From contig JBAXIB010000007.1 in NCBI GenBank assembly GCA_037138595.1, forward strand, positions 1-64,000: a stretch of DNA of 64,000 nt, given 5' to 3'. This DNA is from UBA4742 sp037138595 (GTDB lineage Bacteria > Actinomycetota > Acidimicrobiia > Acidimicrobiales > Acidimicrobilacustridaceae). How positions within the stretch are numbered: position 1 is the first letter of the stretch; each line of letters begins with the position of its first letter. Position numbers and translations under genes: made by a program. This document shows positions 31,694-40,312 of the stretch, in pieces. A model generated the notes under the pieces. That model worked only from the letters and a program-made list of their open reading frames with translations. It was not told the origin of the DNA and made no database searches.

Positions 31694-32140
31694 CTAGTGA
31701 ATCGTTTGGGTGAAGTCAGCCGAGGTGGTTGATCCGTTGAAGTTCGTCGATCCGGACTAGGTCGCGGTGATGATGTGGGTCCCTATCGAGAGTGACGCGA
31801 GCGAAATGCTTGCCCGGCCCGACACAAGCGGAACCGTTGCGGCCAATACGCTATCGACGTAAAATTGCACGGTTCCGGTTGGTATGCCACTCCCCGGTGA
31901 CCCTGCGCTTACTTTGGCGGCGATGGATCCGGCGTGGTGAAAGGACGTGGTCGGATCTTGCGATGTCGTTACTATCAAAGCGCTCGCTGGATTGACGACT
32001 TGGTCGATCCCGGACCTGAGTTGTGTGTCGGCGGTGCCATCCGGATTGATTGCCCAGATGGGGTTGCCGAAGTTTCGGGGGCCGAAAAAGTGGCAGCCCG
32101 AGTCCCGGGGTTCGTGGGAATCGGGCCGCCGACAGAGACT
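31694..32140 (-). pseudogene. decayed gene: TolB-like blade plus Ig-like domain with in-frame stops
   Basis: Reading leftward in one frame, a PD40 blade (FGNPIWAINPDGTADTQLRSG) is followed by an Ig-like domain of the Big_3 type (IPTGTVQFYVDS, SIGTHIITAT). At 31757-31759 a TAG stands where such domains have Tyr (ITATY.G...F). The same frame then continues SGSTNFNGSTTSADFTQTIH to a stop at 31694. A second stop, TAA, lies at 32141-32143, with possible related sequence before it. This is probably a relative of the TolB-like gene at 30066. The 31574-32360 stretch holds no other gene that I can support. Confidence 0.6.
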
Positions 32141-32360
32141 TTAGCAATCCGAAAACTGGGCTGCGAACGGATTTCCACGGCCGAAAGTTGGTGCGCGAAG
32201 GTCGTATGAAAACGCGGAGCGAAGACGCGGTGCGATCCCAGAGGCCTGCAAATGGTGCCGCACCACCGACATCTGTGGACCTGAAGGAGAATTCAGCCCG
32301 TTTGTGGTTGCTCCACTTTCCCTCACAGGGTGCCGCCGTTAGGTTAAACGGCCTACACGG

Positions 32361-35300
32361 GTGGTTTCAGTGGAATTTGAATTGAGAAAACGGGCGCGGA
32401 CTGTTCGCTTCGTCGCGTTAGCCGGCGTGGTCGCCTTGTTGGGCGCTCTCGTAGTTGTCCCCATCGTGGTGCGACCCCAAACGGCATCGGCGGTCGGAGT
32501 TATCGCGTATCCCGATCTGCAGTCGGTGATCCCGGCAGACAAGTTTCAGATCACGCACTCGACGCCGACGTCGACCGAATTTCAATACGAGCACATCGTG
32601 TTCAACGCCGGTCAAGGCCCGCTCGATGTCTTGCCGACTTACGACCCCGTTACCGCGTCGGCTTCGGGCATGCAACGGCTGTATTCCTATGACGCGAGCA
32701 ACAATCCGGTTCTTGAACAGCAATTGCCGGTGCACGATCAATTCTTGTGGCATCAGGCCCACGGGCATTTCCATTTTCCGCTGGCGTCGTTCGGTATCTA
32801 CGCCACCAATCCCGATGGTTCTCTGGGGTCCCCTGTGGCTCTCAGCCCCAAGGTTGGTTTCTGTATCGGTGATTCGGTGCGGGTCGACCCCACGATCACC
32901 CACTCGCCGGCAACGATTTCTTATACCGGAGCCACCTGCGTCAACCCAAGTGCAGTGCGCGGTATAGATCCAGGTTGGGGCGATCTTTATGACCGTCTCG
33001 ACCCGGGCCAAAGTATTGACATGACTGGGGTGCCAGACGGCACCTACTGGTTCCATTCCGTCGTTGATCCTGGCGCAAATTTTGCCGAGTCCGACGAAAG
33101 TAACAATGTCACTGACATCAAGATCTCGATCACTGGCGACGTGGTCAAGACGGTCAGTCCGCTGGTTTCTCAAGGCTCATTTATTTTCGATCAGTCAATT
33201 CAGGCCACCACCACCAACTCGTCAGGGATTGCGACTTCAGCGTTTTCAACCTCGGCACCGAATGAACTTCTTGTAGCGTTTTTTTCGGCTCAAGGTTCAG
33301 CCGGGGTGCCACAGACATCAACGGTTTCGGGCGCGGGTCTGACCTGGACGCTCGCAAAGCGCAGTAACGCGCAAGCGGGCACGGCTGAGGTTTGGACGGC
33401 GCTCGCTCCGACCGCGCTTGCAAACGTTGTGGTCTCGGCAAAGTTGGTATCGGGCTTAGCTGATCAGGCCATGACGGTGATGGCGATCAAGGGCGCAAAA
33501 GGCATTGGCGCAGTCGCGGCAACGAGCGGCACGACCGGAGCACCGGTTGCCGCGCTCACCACCACTGCCCCCGGTTCATGGTTGATGGGTGTCGCTAACG
33601 ACCCCGACAATTACACGCCCCATACCCCGATTTCTGGCCAAGTCATGGTGCAGCAATGGCTTAACAAATCGCGTTCGAATGCAACTTGGGTTCAAGCAAC
33701 GACCGCCCCGACACCGGCTTCGTCGACGACGGTCAACCTCGGCGATACGTACCCGGTTGGCGATCATTGGAACTTCGTCGGTGTTGAGTTGCTAGCGGCC
33801 GTGAGCAATGACCACATCCCACCTGTCTTATCTGGCGACACCGTGACGGCAATTGGTCCGGACCGCGCAACCGTAAACTGGACGTCCGACGAGCCGGCCA
33901 CATCACAAATTGATTACGGACCGACGCTGGCCTACGGCGCGTCAACTGCGTTGGATCCGTCGCTCATTACATCGCATTCGCAAACCATCACAGGGTTGGC
34001 GCCGAGTACGAGTTACTCATGCTTACTGCGAAGTGCCGACTCCTCTGGCAATACCGCAACGAAGACTGCTTCGTTCACGACTTCCGCACCTCGAGTCGTA
34101 CCGCCGGTGTTTTCTAACGTCCGTTTGTCTGACCTTCAAGCCGACCAAGCAACTTTCGCGTGGACGACCGACGAGTTGGCTGATAGCCAAGTCGAGTTTG
34201 GAACCACGATCGGGTACGGATCATCTAGCACTCGTGACCCCGCGATGACATCGACCCACTTCGTGCTTGTGACGGGTCTGGTGCCGTCGACGATTTATCA
34301 TTATCGAGTCAAGGGACTCGATGCCTACGGCAACGCGGGCGTCTCGGGTGATGCCACCTTCACGACGCCCGCGCTCGCACCGCCGGTAACGGTTGATGCC
34401 ACCGTGTCGAGTGACGGTCGCGGGTCGGTAACGACACCAGTTCTCAGCGCGCCAGCTGGAGACTTGCTGGTCGCGTTCGTTTCGGCCGATGGTCCAAGTG
34501 TGGGATTCCAGTCGACGATCGTGTCGGGCGCTGGCCTCACTTGGACGTTAGCGACCCGCGCTAATTCACAACCTGGAGTCGGCGAAGTCTGGCAAGCCCT
34601 GAGCCCAAACGCGTTGACCAACGTAACGGTGACGGCGCGGTCGACGATTGGGACTACTTACGACCTATCGGCGACCGTGGTGGCGTTCAAGGGAGCGATC
34701 GGGGTGGGAGCTTCTTCGGTGGCGAGCGGTGCGAGCGGTACTGCCGGGCTGGCGCTCAAGATGTCGCGCACGGGTTCGTTGGTATATGCCGTTGGCAATG
34801 ACTGGGATCGGGCCATCGCTCGAGTGCCGAACACGGGTCAGTCACTTGTCCATCAGTGGCTCGATGCCGGTTCGGGCGACACCTTCTGGACGCAATCACT
34901 CGATGGTGCGGCTGGACCGGTCGAAACAGTTGTCACGATGGGTGACACGGCACCGAGTGGCGACCGTTGGAACCTTGCGGCGGTCGAAATTGCTCGACCG
35001 TTGGGTGTTGCGCCCATCGCTCCCACGATTAGTGGAGTGACCTCGTCGGCGATCACGGCCAGTGCGGCAACCATCTCGTGGGCGACAGACCAACCGTCGT
35101 CTACCCAAGTTGCCTATGGCCCGACCGCAAGTTACGGATCGTCATCACCGCTTGTCACGAATCCGGTTTTAAACCATTCAGTCGTACTCACGAGTTTGAC
35201 GCCGGCAACGACGTATCATTTTCAGGCGACGAGTGTGAATTCAATCGGAACGACGGCGTCGATTGACTACACGTTTACGACGTCATCAGGTTTGATGGCG

Positions 35301-37109
35301 CAATCGATCAATTTTGCGCCTATTGCCGCTCGTACGGTCGCCCAAACACCGCTGACCGTTTCCGCGACCGCTACGTCGTCACTTGCCGTGGCATTTTCAA
35401 CCTCGACCCAATCGGTGTGCACCGTCGGCGGCACGAATGGTTCGGTCGTAACGTTGCTGACGGTTGGCACCTGCACGGTGATCGCGAATCAGTCTGGGTC
35501 TGGCGCGTACAGTGCCGCTCCGCCGGTGTCGCAAAGTTTCACGATCACGCCAGTGGCGACCGCGACCATTTCAGTAGATACAACCTCGTCGGTCGATGGA
35601 CGTGACACGCAAACCGTCACGGGTTTCTCGACAGTCACAGCTGGTGACGTGATCGTCGCATTTGTTGCCGCCGATGGCGCCGGCACCGGTTCACAATCAG
35701 CAACGCTGAGCGGCGGGGGGTTGATTTGGAACCTAGCGAGTCGGGCCAACGGCCAATCTGGCACCGCAGAAATCTGGCAGGCGACGGCCTCTGGCACGTT
35801 GTCGAGCGTGTCGATTAGTTCGACCCTTGCGGCAGCTGGATTTGACCAATCGCTGACGGTTGTCGCATTCAAAGGCGCGGCCGGTATTGGTGCTTCGGCG
35901 AGCGGAGGAGCCCTTCTTGGTTCCCCGTCAGCAGCGCTCACGACGACCAAATCTGGTTCATGGGTGTTCGGAACTGCAAACGACTGGGATCGTGCTGCGT
36001 CGGTGATTCCGGCGGCCGCGCAGGTCCTTGTCCACCAATGGATCGATACGCCTGCGGCTGACACGCTGTGGGTGCAGTCGACGCTCGCCCCGACGCCGTC
36101 GGCGTTGACGGTGGTGAATCTGACCGATACGGCTCCGTTGAACGATCGTTGGAATATGGCGGCAGTCGAAATAATTCCGGCGTTGCCGCCTGCGCCTCCG
36201 ACTATTCCAATTCTTTCGGCGGTAGCTGCGTCGTCGATCACCACGACATCAGCATCGATTGGTTGGACAACTGATCAGTCATCGTCGAGTTCGGTCGATT
36301 ACGGCCTAACGGGTTCTTACGGTTCATCGACCGGCGTGGATGCAACTTCGGTAACCACCCATGTGCGCACGCTTTCTGGTTTGAGCGCGAGTACGACCTA
36401 TCACTATCGGGTTGTCAGCTCGAACATCGCGGGTACGGCAACGTCAGGTGACTTCACCTTCACGACGTCACCAGTAGCAACAGGTCGGGTCGTCCTCGAC
36501 AAAACCGTGTTCGTGGATGGCAAGGGGGCGCGGACGACCGGTCCGCTCGTGACTGCAGCTCAAGGCGAGTTGTTGGTGGCGTTTGTTTCTGCTGACGGAC
36601 CAACGACTGCCGCGCAAAGCGCGGTGGTCACAGGCGGTGGTTTGGTTTGGTCGCTTGTGCGCCGAGCAAATACTCAATTTGGCACCGCTGAGGTCTGGCA
36701 GGCGCGGGCTGGTGTCGCGCTGTCAAGTATCGCGGTGACCTCGACGTTGACTCGCGCCAATTTCGATCAGTCGCTCACCGTTTCGGCATTTCAGGGCGCG
36801 GCTGGTATCGGCGCGACCGGCGCGGGTAACGGTCTGACCGGTGCACCGGCAGCATCGTTGACGACAACAGTTGCTGGGTCCTGGGTTTACGGAGTTGGCA
36901 ACGATTGGGATCGTGCGATCGCTCGCTCACCAATGGCTGGTCAAGGCATCGTCCACCAGTGGATCGATACCGCCTCAGGCGACACATTCTGGTGTCAGTC
37001 AATGGTCGCGCCGACGACCCTTGCGGGCACGGTTGTCACGATCGCTGATTCCTCAACGACGTTACGAGATCGCTGGAATCTCGTCGCCGTAGAGATCACG
37101 CCTAGTTGA
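32361..37109 (+). CDS. large exported lysyl-oxidase-domain protein with Fn3 and repeated ~205-residue modules
   Basis: 1582 residues. Residues 17-37 are a membrane/signal segment (RFVALAGVVALLGALVVVP). Residues ~50-257 match the lysyl oxidase family: HQAHGHFHF at 131-139 supplies the copper His cluster, and GWGDLYDRLDPGQSIDMTGVPDG and VVDPGANFAESDESNN follow. Next come four copies of an unnamed module at ~273-482, 674-883, 1068-1275 and 1375-1582; each has LLVAF.SA, GNDWDRA or a variant, HQW, and ends DRWN..AVEI or a variant. Between them are four Fn3-like domains (~485-578, 580-673, 885-977, 1279-1372) and one Ig-like domain with VCTVGG (~978-1066). The start is GTG at 32361; GTG 32370 and TTG 32382 are alternatives. 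It is probably cell-surface or secreted. The oxidase substrate is unknown. Confidence 0.85.
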   Translation: MVSVEFELRKRARTVRFVALAGVVALLGALVVVPIVVRPQTASAVGVIAYPDLQSVIPADKFQITHSTPTSTEFQYEHIVFNAGQGPLDVLPTYDPVTASASGMQRLYSYDASNNPVLEQQLPVHDQFLWHQAHGHFHFPLASFGIYATNPDGSLGSPVALSPKVGFCIGDSVRVDPTITHSPATISYTGATCVNPSAVRGIDPGWGDLYDRLDPGQSIDMTGVPDGTYWFHSVVDPGANFAESDESNNVTDIKISITGDVVKTVSPLVSQGSFIFDQSIQATTTNSSGIATSAFSTSAPNELLVAFFSAQGSAGVPQTSTVSGAGLTWTLAKRSNAQAGTAEVWTALAPTALANVVVSAKLVSGLADQAMTVMAIKGAKGIGAVAATSGTTGAPVAALTTTAPGSWLMGVANDPDNYTPHTPISGQVMVQQWLNKSRSNATWVQATTAPTPASSTTVNLGDTYPVGDHWNFVGVELLAAVSNDHIPPVLSGDTVTAIGPDRATVNWTSDEPATSQIDYGPTLAYGASTALDPSLITSHSQTITGLAPSTSYSCLLRSADSSGNTATKTASFTTSAPRVVPPVFSNVRLSDLQADQATFAWTTDELADSQVEFGTTIGYGSSSTRDPAMTSTHFVLVTGLVPSTIYHYRVKGLDAYGNAGVSGDATFTTPALAPPVTVDATVSSDGRGSVTTPVLSAPAGDLLVAFVSADGPSVGFQSTIVSGAGLTWTLATRANSQPGVGEVWQALSPNALTNVTVTARSTIGTTYDLSATVVAFKGAIGVGASSVASGASGTAGLALKMSRTGSLVYAVGNDWDRAIARVPNTGQSLVHQWLDAGSGDTFWTQSLDGAAGPVETVVTMGDTAPSGDRWNLAAVEIARPLGVAPIAPTISGVTSSAITASAATISWATDQPSSTQVAYGPTASYGSSSPLVTNPVLNHSVVLTSLTPATTYHFQATSVNSIGTTASIDYTFTTSSGLMAQSINFAPIAARTVAQTPLTVSATATSSLAVAFSTSTQSVCTVGGTNGSVVTLLTVGTCTVIANQSGSGAYSAAPPVSQSFTITPVATATISVDTTSSVDGRDTQTVTGFSTVTAGDVIVAFVAADGAGTGSQSATLSGGGLIWNLASRANGQSGTAEIWQATASGTLSSVSISSTLAAAGFDQSLTVVAFKGAAGIGASASGGALLGSPSAALTTTKSGSWVFGTANDWDRAASVIPAAAQVLVHQWIDTPAADTLWVQSTLAPTPSALTVVNLTDTAPLNDRWNMAAVEIIPALPPAPPTIPILSAVAASSITTTSASIGWTTDQSSSSSVDYGLTGSYGSSTGVDATSVTTHVRTLSGLSASTTYHYRVVSSNIAGTATSGDFTFTTSPVATGRVVLDKTVFVDGKGARTTGPLVTAAQGELLVAFVSADGPTTAAQSAVVTGGGLVWSLVRRANTQFGTAEVWQARAGVALSSIAVTSTLTRANFDQSLTVSAFQGAAGIGATGAGNGLTGAPAASLTTTVAGSWVYGVGNDWDRAIARSPMAGQGIVHQWIDTASGDTFWCQSMVAPTTLAGTVVTIADSSTTLRDRWNLVAVEITPS

Positions 37110-37313
37110 GCGAAGTGCTCGTCGTGGCTGCATGCGACCTTACCGGCGGCATCGCAGGGTTATCTCTCTAGCCCCGCCGTGCCGGTATCGGTGATCGACG
37201 AAATGCTGGCGGCGCCCATGGCATTCCCCGTTTCGGCTGAAGAAGTAGTTGAAGGTGGCTCGACGGCAGGACGATGGTCACGTCGCTGGGGTACGTGACC
37301 GGCCGGTAGATAA

Positions 37314-38009
37314 TTACGGCGCTTTTGTCTGGATCGATTCCCAATCGCGTGCTTCGAAATAAGGCCGAAACGTTGCGGTAATTGCTTCAAGGTCTGACTG
37401 TTGCTTCGGCCGCTGCAACTCGTAGAGGTGCGGAAATTCGAGCCAAGCGGTGATGGCATTCCAGAGACGCACGGCCGATTGGCCAGTCGGCGGGTCGATG
37501 AGCACAGGACCAAAAAGTGCTTGACCGTCGTCAAAAATCAACGTCGGAACCCCAAAGGTGCCGATGGCGGTGACGCGGTCATGCTCGGCGCGCACCTCTT
37601 CGCCGGTTGTCGGATCGTCGATCGCCGCCTGCGCCATCGCAGGATCAAGGCCGAGTTCGCTGAGTAACTCTTCGGCAACCTCGCGTCGATGCGGTTTGCG
37701 GCCGTCCACATGAAGCGCTTTGCCCGCAGCGAGATACCAACGATCGAGCAAGTCCATATCAATGCGACGCAAGTACGCACCGATTCGCATCATGGACCAT
37801 CCGTACGACCACTGACGCTCCCACGGATGTTTTTTGCCCTCGGCGCGATTGATTTCTTCGAGGCTGAAAAATCGCCAACGAACATCGATGCCAGCAAGAT
37901 CGCGAACCTCGCGCATCCAAAGCGACGTTTGATACGCGTAGGGGCACATCACATCAAAATGAAAATCAACCGAAGTTGGTGGTGTCGGGAGGTTCGTAAA
38001 GTCGGACAT
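37314..38009 (-). CDS. DsbA-family thioredoxin-fold protein with CPYA motif
   Basis: 231 residues. The thioredoxin/DsbA fold begins VDFHFDVMCPYAYQTSLW, so the active-site motif is CPYA with the second Cys missing. The cis-Pro loop is GVPTLIFDDG. The helical insert is typical of the DsbA/HCCA-isomerase group. It resembles actinobacterial mycothiol-dependent nitroreductases, which use CPWC or monothiol variants. No signal peptide is present, so it is cytoplasmic. A mycothiol S-transferase or reductase role is plausible but unproven. The 204 bases on its left (37110-37313) show no gene I can support. Confidence 0.78.
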   Translation of the reverse strand: MSDFTNLPTPPTSVDFHFDVMCPYAYQTSLWMREVRDLAGIDVRWRFFSLEEINRAEGKKHPWERQWSYGWSMMRIGAYLRRIDMDLLDRWYLAAGKALHVDGRKPHRREVAEELLSELGLDPAMAQAAIDDPTTGEEVRAEHDRVTAIGTFGVPTLIFDDGQALFGPVLIDPPTGQSAVRLWNAITAWLEFPHLYELQRPKQQSDLEAITATFRPYFEARDWESIQTKAP

Positions 38010-38057
38010 GGCGACACTCTATGACGGTCGGCACAATCGAGTTCGCCGACCTGCGGC

Positions 38058-38063
38058 TACGGT
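38058..38063 (+). promoter_or_regulatory. -10 element of a leaderless promoter for the ECF sigma gene
   Basis: TACGGT, 7 bases, then ATG at 38071. This is the same hexamer as at 29383. Confidence 0.5.
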
Positions 38064-38070
38064 GACTGAG

Positions 38071-38700
38071 ATGGCTGAGCAGTCGCATTTCGAGGAGCAG
38101 GCCATGGTATTTATGGGGCCCCTGTATTCGGCTGCGCTTCGTATGACTCGGAACGCTTCTGACGCCGAAGACCTGGTGCAGGAGACCTACCTCAAGGCCT
38201 ATCGGGGCTTCGGTGGCTATAGCGAAGGAACGAATCTCAAGGCTTGGCTCTACCGAATTCTCACCAATACCTACATCAACTCCTATCGCGCCAAACAGCG
38301 CCGACCCGAAGAGACCGCGCTTGACGAAGCTGAAGACCTCTTTCTCTACCGGCGGCTAGGTGGACTCGAAGCGGTCGTCGCCGGGCGTAGCGCCGAAGAC
38401 GAGTTGATGGATTTTTTCACCGACTACGAGGTGAAGGAAGCGATTGAGTCGCTCCCAGAGGCGTTTCGAATGACCGTGCTGCTCGCCGATGTCGAAGGAT
38501 TTTCGTACAGAGAAATTGCCGAAATAATGGACGTTCCGATCGGAACGGTCATGAGTCGACTCCATCGGGGAAGAAAGGCGCTCCAAAAGGGGTTATACGA
38601 TTTCGCCAGCCAACGAGGACTTGTTCCCGACGAACTGGCTAACCCGAATCTTGAGCTAGAGGCACCTGTTTTTGCCGGTCCCCGGAGAACTGTCAAGTGA
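38071..38700 (+). CDS. sigH: ECF sigma factor of the SigH/SigR (thiol-oxidative stress) type
   Basis: 209 residues from the ATG at 38071. Region 2: LYSAALRMTRNASDAEDLVQETYLKAYRGF, with LKAWLYRILTNTYINSYRAKQRRP. Region 4: ESLPEAFRMTVLLADVEGFSYREIAEIMDVPIGTVMSRLHRGRKALQ. The close match of YRAKQRRP and of the region 4 sequence to SigR/SigH, and the zinc anti-sigma gene 3 bases downstream, suggest control of thioredoxin and mycothiol functions. The leaderless -10 box fits this start rather than an upstream ORF extension. Confidence 0.92.
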   Translation: MAEQSHFEEQAMVFMGPLYSAALRMTRNASDAEDLVQETYLKAYRGFGGYSEGTNLKAWLYRILTNTYINSYRAKQRRPEETALDEAEDLFLYRRLGGLEAVVAGRSAEDELMDFFTDYEVKEAIESLPEAFRMTVLLADVEGFSYREIAEIMDVPIGTVMSRLHRGRKALQKGLYDFASQRGLVPDELANPNLELEAPVFAGPRRTVK

Positions 38701-38703
38701 ACA

Positions 38704-39015
38704 ATGATGGCTAACGGATCTGAAATACCACACGCCAATGGTTCGTCCGACCACGGTCACGATCATGAGCCTTCGCCCTGCGAACAAGCGATTCGCGAGC
38801 TGTATGTCTATATCGACGGTGAACTGACTGACGAGAAGCGATCGACGATCAAGGGCCATCTTGATGACTGCAACCCGTGTTTCGAGGCGTTCGACTTCGA
38901 GGCCGAATTACGAATCGTCATCGCGGCTCGGTGTACCGAAGAGGTTCCTGATTCATTGCGGAATCGCATTGCCGAGCAACTCTCGGCGGCCTTCCCTCAA
39001 AGTCCTGAAGCTTGA
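38704..39015 (+). CDS. rsrA: zinc-binding anti-sigma factor, RsrA/RshA-like
   Basis: 103 residues; ATG at 38704 with a second ATG at 38707. The ZAS motif is H-x3-C-x2-C in IKGHLDDCNPCFEAF, with an upstream Cys in PSPCEQAIRELYVYIDGE. Such proteins hold SigR/SigH inactive and let it go when the Cys form a disulfide. A His/Asp-rich N-terminal segment (SSDHGHDHEPS) is an added metal-binding-looking feature. Translationally close to the sigma gene (3 bases). Confidence 0.9.
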   Translation: MMANGSEIPHANGSSDHGHDHEPSPCEQAIRELYVYIDGELTDEKRSTIKGHLDDCNPCFEAFDFEAELRIVIAARCTEEVPDSLRNRIAEQLSAAFPQSPEA

Positions 39016-39096
39016 TCACGACCTAACCAGGACTGATCGGTGACCTCGAAGTAGGCGGTCGACGAGCCGATGTGGGGCCGGACCGTTTCGCGGACC

Positions 39097-39102
39097 TAGA
39101 AT
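39097..39102 (+). promoter_or_regulatory. -10 element of a leaderless promoter for the 42-residue gene
   Basis: TAGAAT, 6 bases, then ATG at 39109. A near-consensus hexamer. Confidence 0.5.
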
Positions 39103-39108
39103 CTCGCC

Positions 39109-39237
39109 ATGGTCGTTTTCGGACTTTGGACTATTTGGATCGCCGTTGCCTTGCTCATCCCCGCCATTTTGTTGGCGATTGGTACGGCAATTATGTACGT
39201 CAAGAAGGTTGTCGCTCCTCGGTACCCGAGGGACTGA
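39109..39237 (+). CDS. 42-residue single-pass membrane protein
   Basis: ATG at 39109, TGA at 39235. The product starts MVVFGLWTIWIAVALLIPAI and continues hydrophobic to IMY, then ends basic (VKKVVAPRYPRD). This gives one transmembrane helix with a positive C-terminal end. A leaderless -10 box fits the start. The metalloprotease GTG lies 6 bases downstream, with GAGGGA inside the end of this gene, so the two may be coupled. Family unknown. Confidence 0.55.
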   Translation: MVVFGLWTIWIAVALLIPAILLAIGTAIMYVKKVVAPRYPRD

Positions 39238-39242
39238 ACTCC

Positions 39243-40310
39243 GTGGCGGCAGCCGTGGACTGGGACTTCGCGCAGCGCGTAGCAGTCCGTGTTGCCGGAC
39301 GTGAGCCATTTAGTGAGTCGTATCATTCGGCATCGCTGGTACCTGACTTCGCCGAACTCACTGAGCAAGCTGAAGCGCTGGTAGCCGCAGAGACCGGGTT
39401 GGTTTCACTCGCCGGGCCAGCACGGGCTCGGGTGACCGATCGTGCGGGATGGATCGCGGCAAACGTGTCGTCATTCCAACGATTGCTTCGACCGCTACTC
39501 GAAAAATTTGGGACGCGCGCCAACGCCGGTGCATTGTCACCACTGGCCCAAAAATTTGCTGGAGCGGAAGTCGGCATGATGCTCGGCTGGATGTCAACGC
39601 GTGTTCTTGGTCAATATGACTTATTGATCATCGAGGAGGAGAATCCCACCGAACAAGATTTGGTTTATTACGTTGGACCAAACGTGTTGGCGATCGAAAA
39701 ACAGTTCGCATTTCCGCCCCGAGAATTTCGTTTGTGGCTCGCGCTGCATGAGGTCACCCACCGTGCCCAGTTCACGGGAGTTGAGTGGATGCGTCCGCAC
39801 TTTCTTGGTCTGGTCGGCCAGACCCTTGACGCGGCCGACGTTGACCCCAAACGATTTGTCGAGGCGATTGGCCGCGTCGCGACGGCAGTTCGTCGGGGCG
39901 AAAACCCGCTCGCCGATGGGGGCCTGATGGGTTTGGTCGCGTCGCCGCAACAACGCGAAGTACTCGACCAAGTAAGCGGGATGATGAGCCTGCTCGAAGG
40001 TCACGGAGACGTGACCATGGATCGTGCCGGGCGGGGACTTGTTCCAAGCGCGGATCGCTTTGCCCGGGTGTTGAGGCAACGCCGGCGGCAAGCAAATGGT
40101 GCAGTAAAGCTCTTACAACAACTTGTAGGTCTCGAAGCAAAGTTGAATCAATATGTGGAAGGCGAGCGCTTCATCGAAGTCGTCGAGGACGCTGGCGGCG
40201 CTGCACTGCTTGCTCGGGCGTGGGAACAACCCGATCACCTCCCGAGCTTGGCCGAAATCCGCGAACCGGACGCGTGGATTCAACGACTTCGCCCTGCTGC
40301 CACGGCCTGA
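39243..40310 (+). CDS. DUF2342 zinc-dependent metalloprotease-like protein
   Basis: 355 residues from the GTG at 39243. The zinc motif is HEVTH in LWLALHEVTHRAQFTGVEW, as in the actinobacterial DUF2342 family (often called coenzyme F420 biosynthesis associated). Other family blocks are LAQKFAGAEVGMMLGWMSTRVLGQYDLLI, YYVGPNVLAIEKQFAFPPREF, and DQVSGMMSLLEGHGDVTMDRAG. The usual neighbours of this family, tilS and hpt, follow it here too. A proteolytic role has not been shown for the family as far as I know. Confidence 0.9.
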   Translation: MAAAVDWDFAQRVAVRVAGREPFSESYHSASLVPDFAELTEQAEALVAAETGLVSLAGPARARVTDRAGWIAANVSSFQRLLRPLLEKFGTRANAGALSPLAQKFAGAEVGMMLGWMSTRVLGQYDLLIIEEENPTEQDLVYYVGPNVLAIEKQFAFPPREFRLWLALHEVTHRAQFTGVEWMRPHFLGLVGQTLDAADVDPKRFVEAIGRVATAVRRGENPLADGGLMGLVASPQQREVLDQVSGMMSLLEGHGDVTMDRAGRGLVPSADRFARVLRQRRRQANGAVKLLQQLVGLEAKLNQYVEGERFIEVVEDAGGAALLARAWEQPDHLPSLAEIREPDAWIQRLRPAATA

Positions 40311-40312
40311 TC

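Noticed and set aside
29960..37320. Attachment-site repeat of the tRNA-Thr 3' end
   Set aside because: I looked for a second copy of the T-arm/acceptor end through the accessory block and saw none, and there is no integrase.
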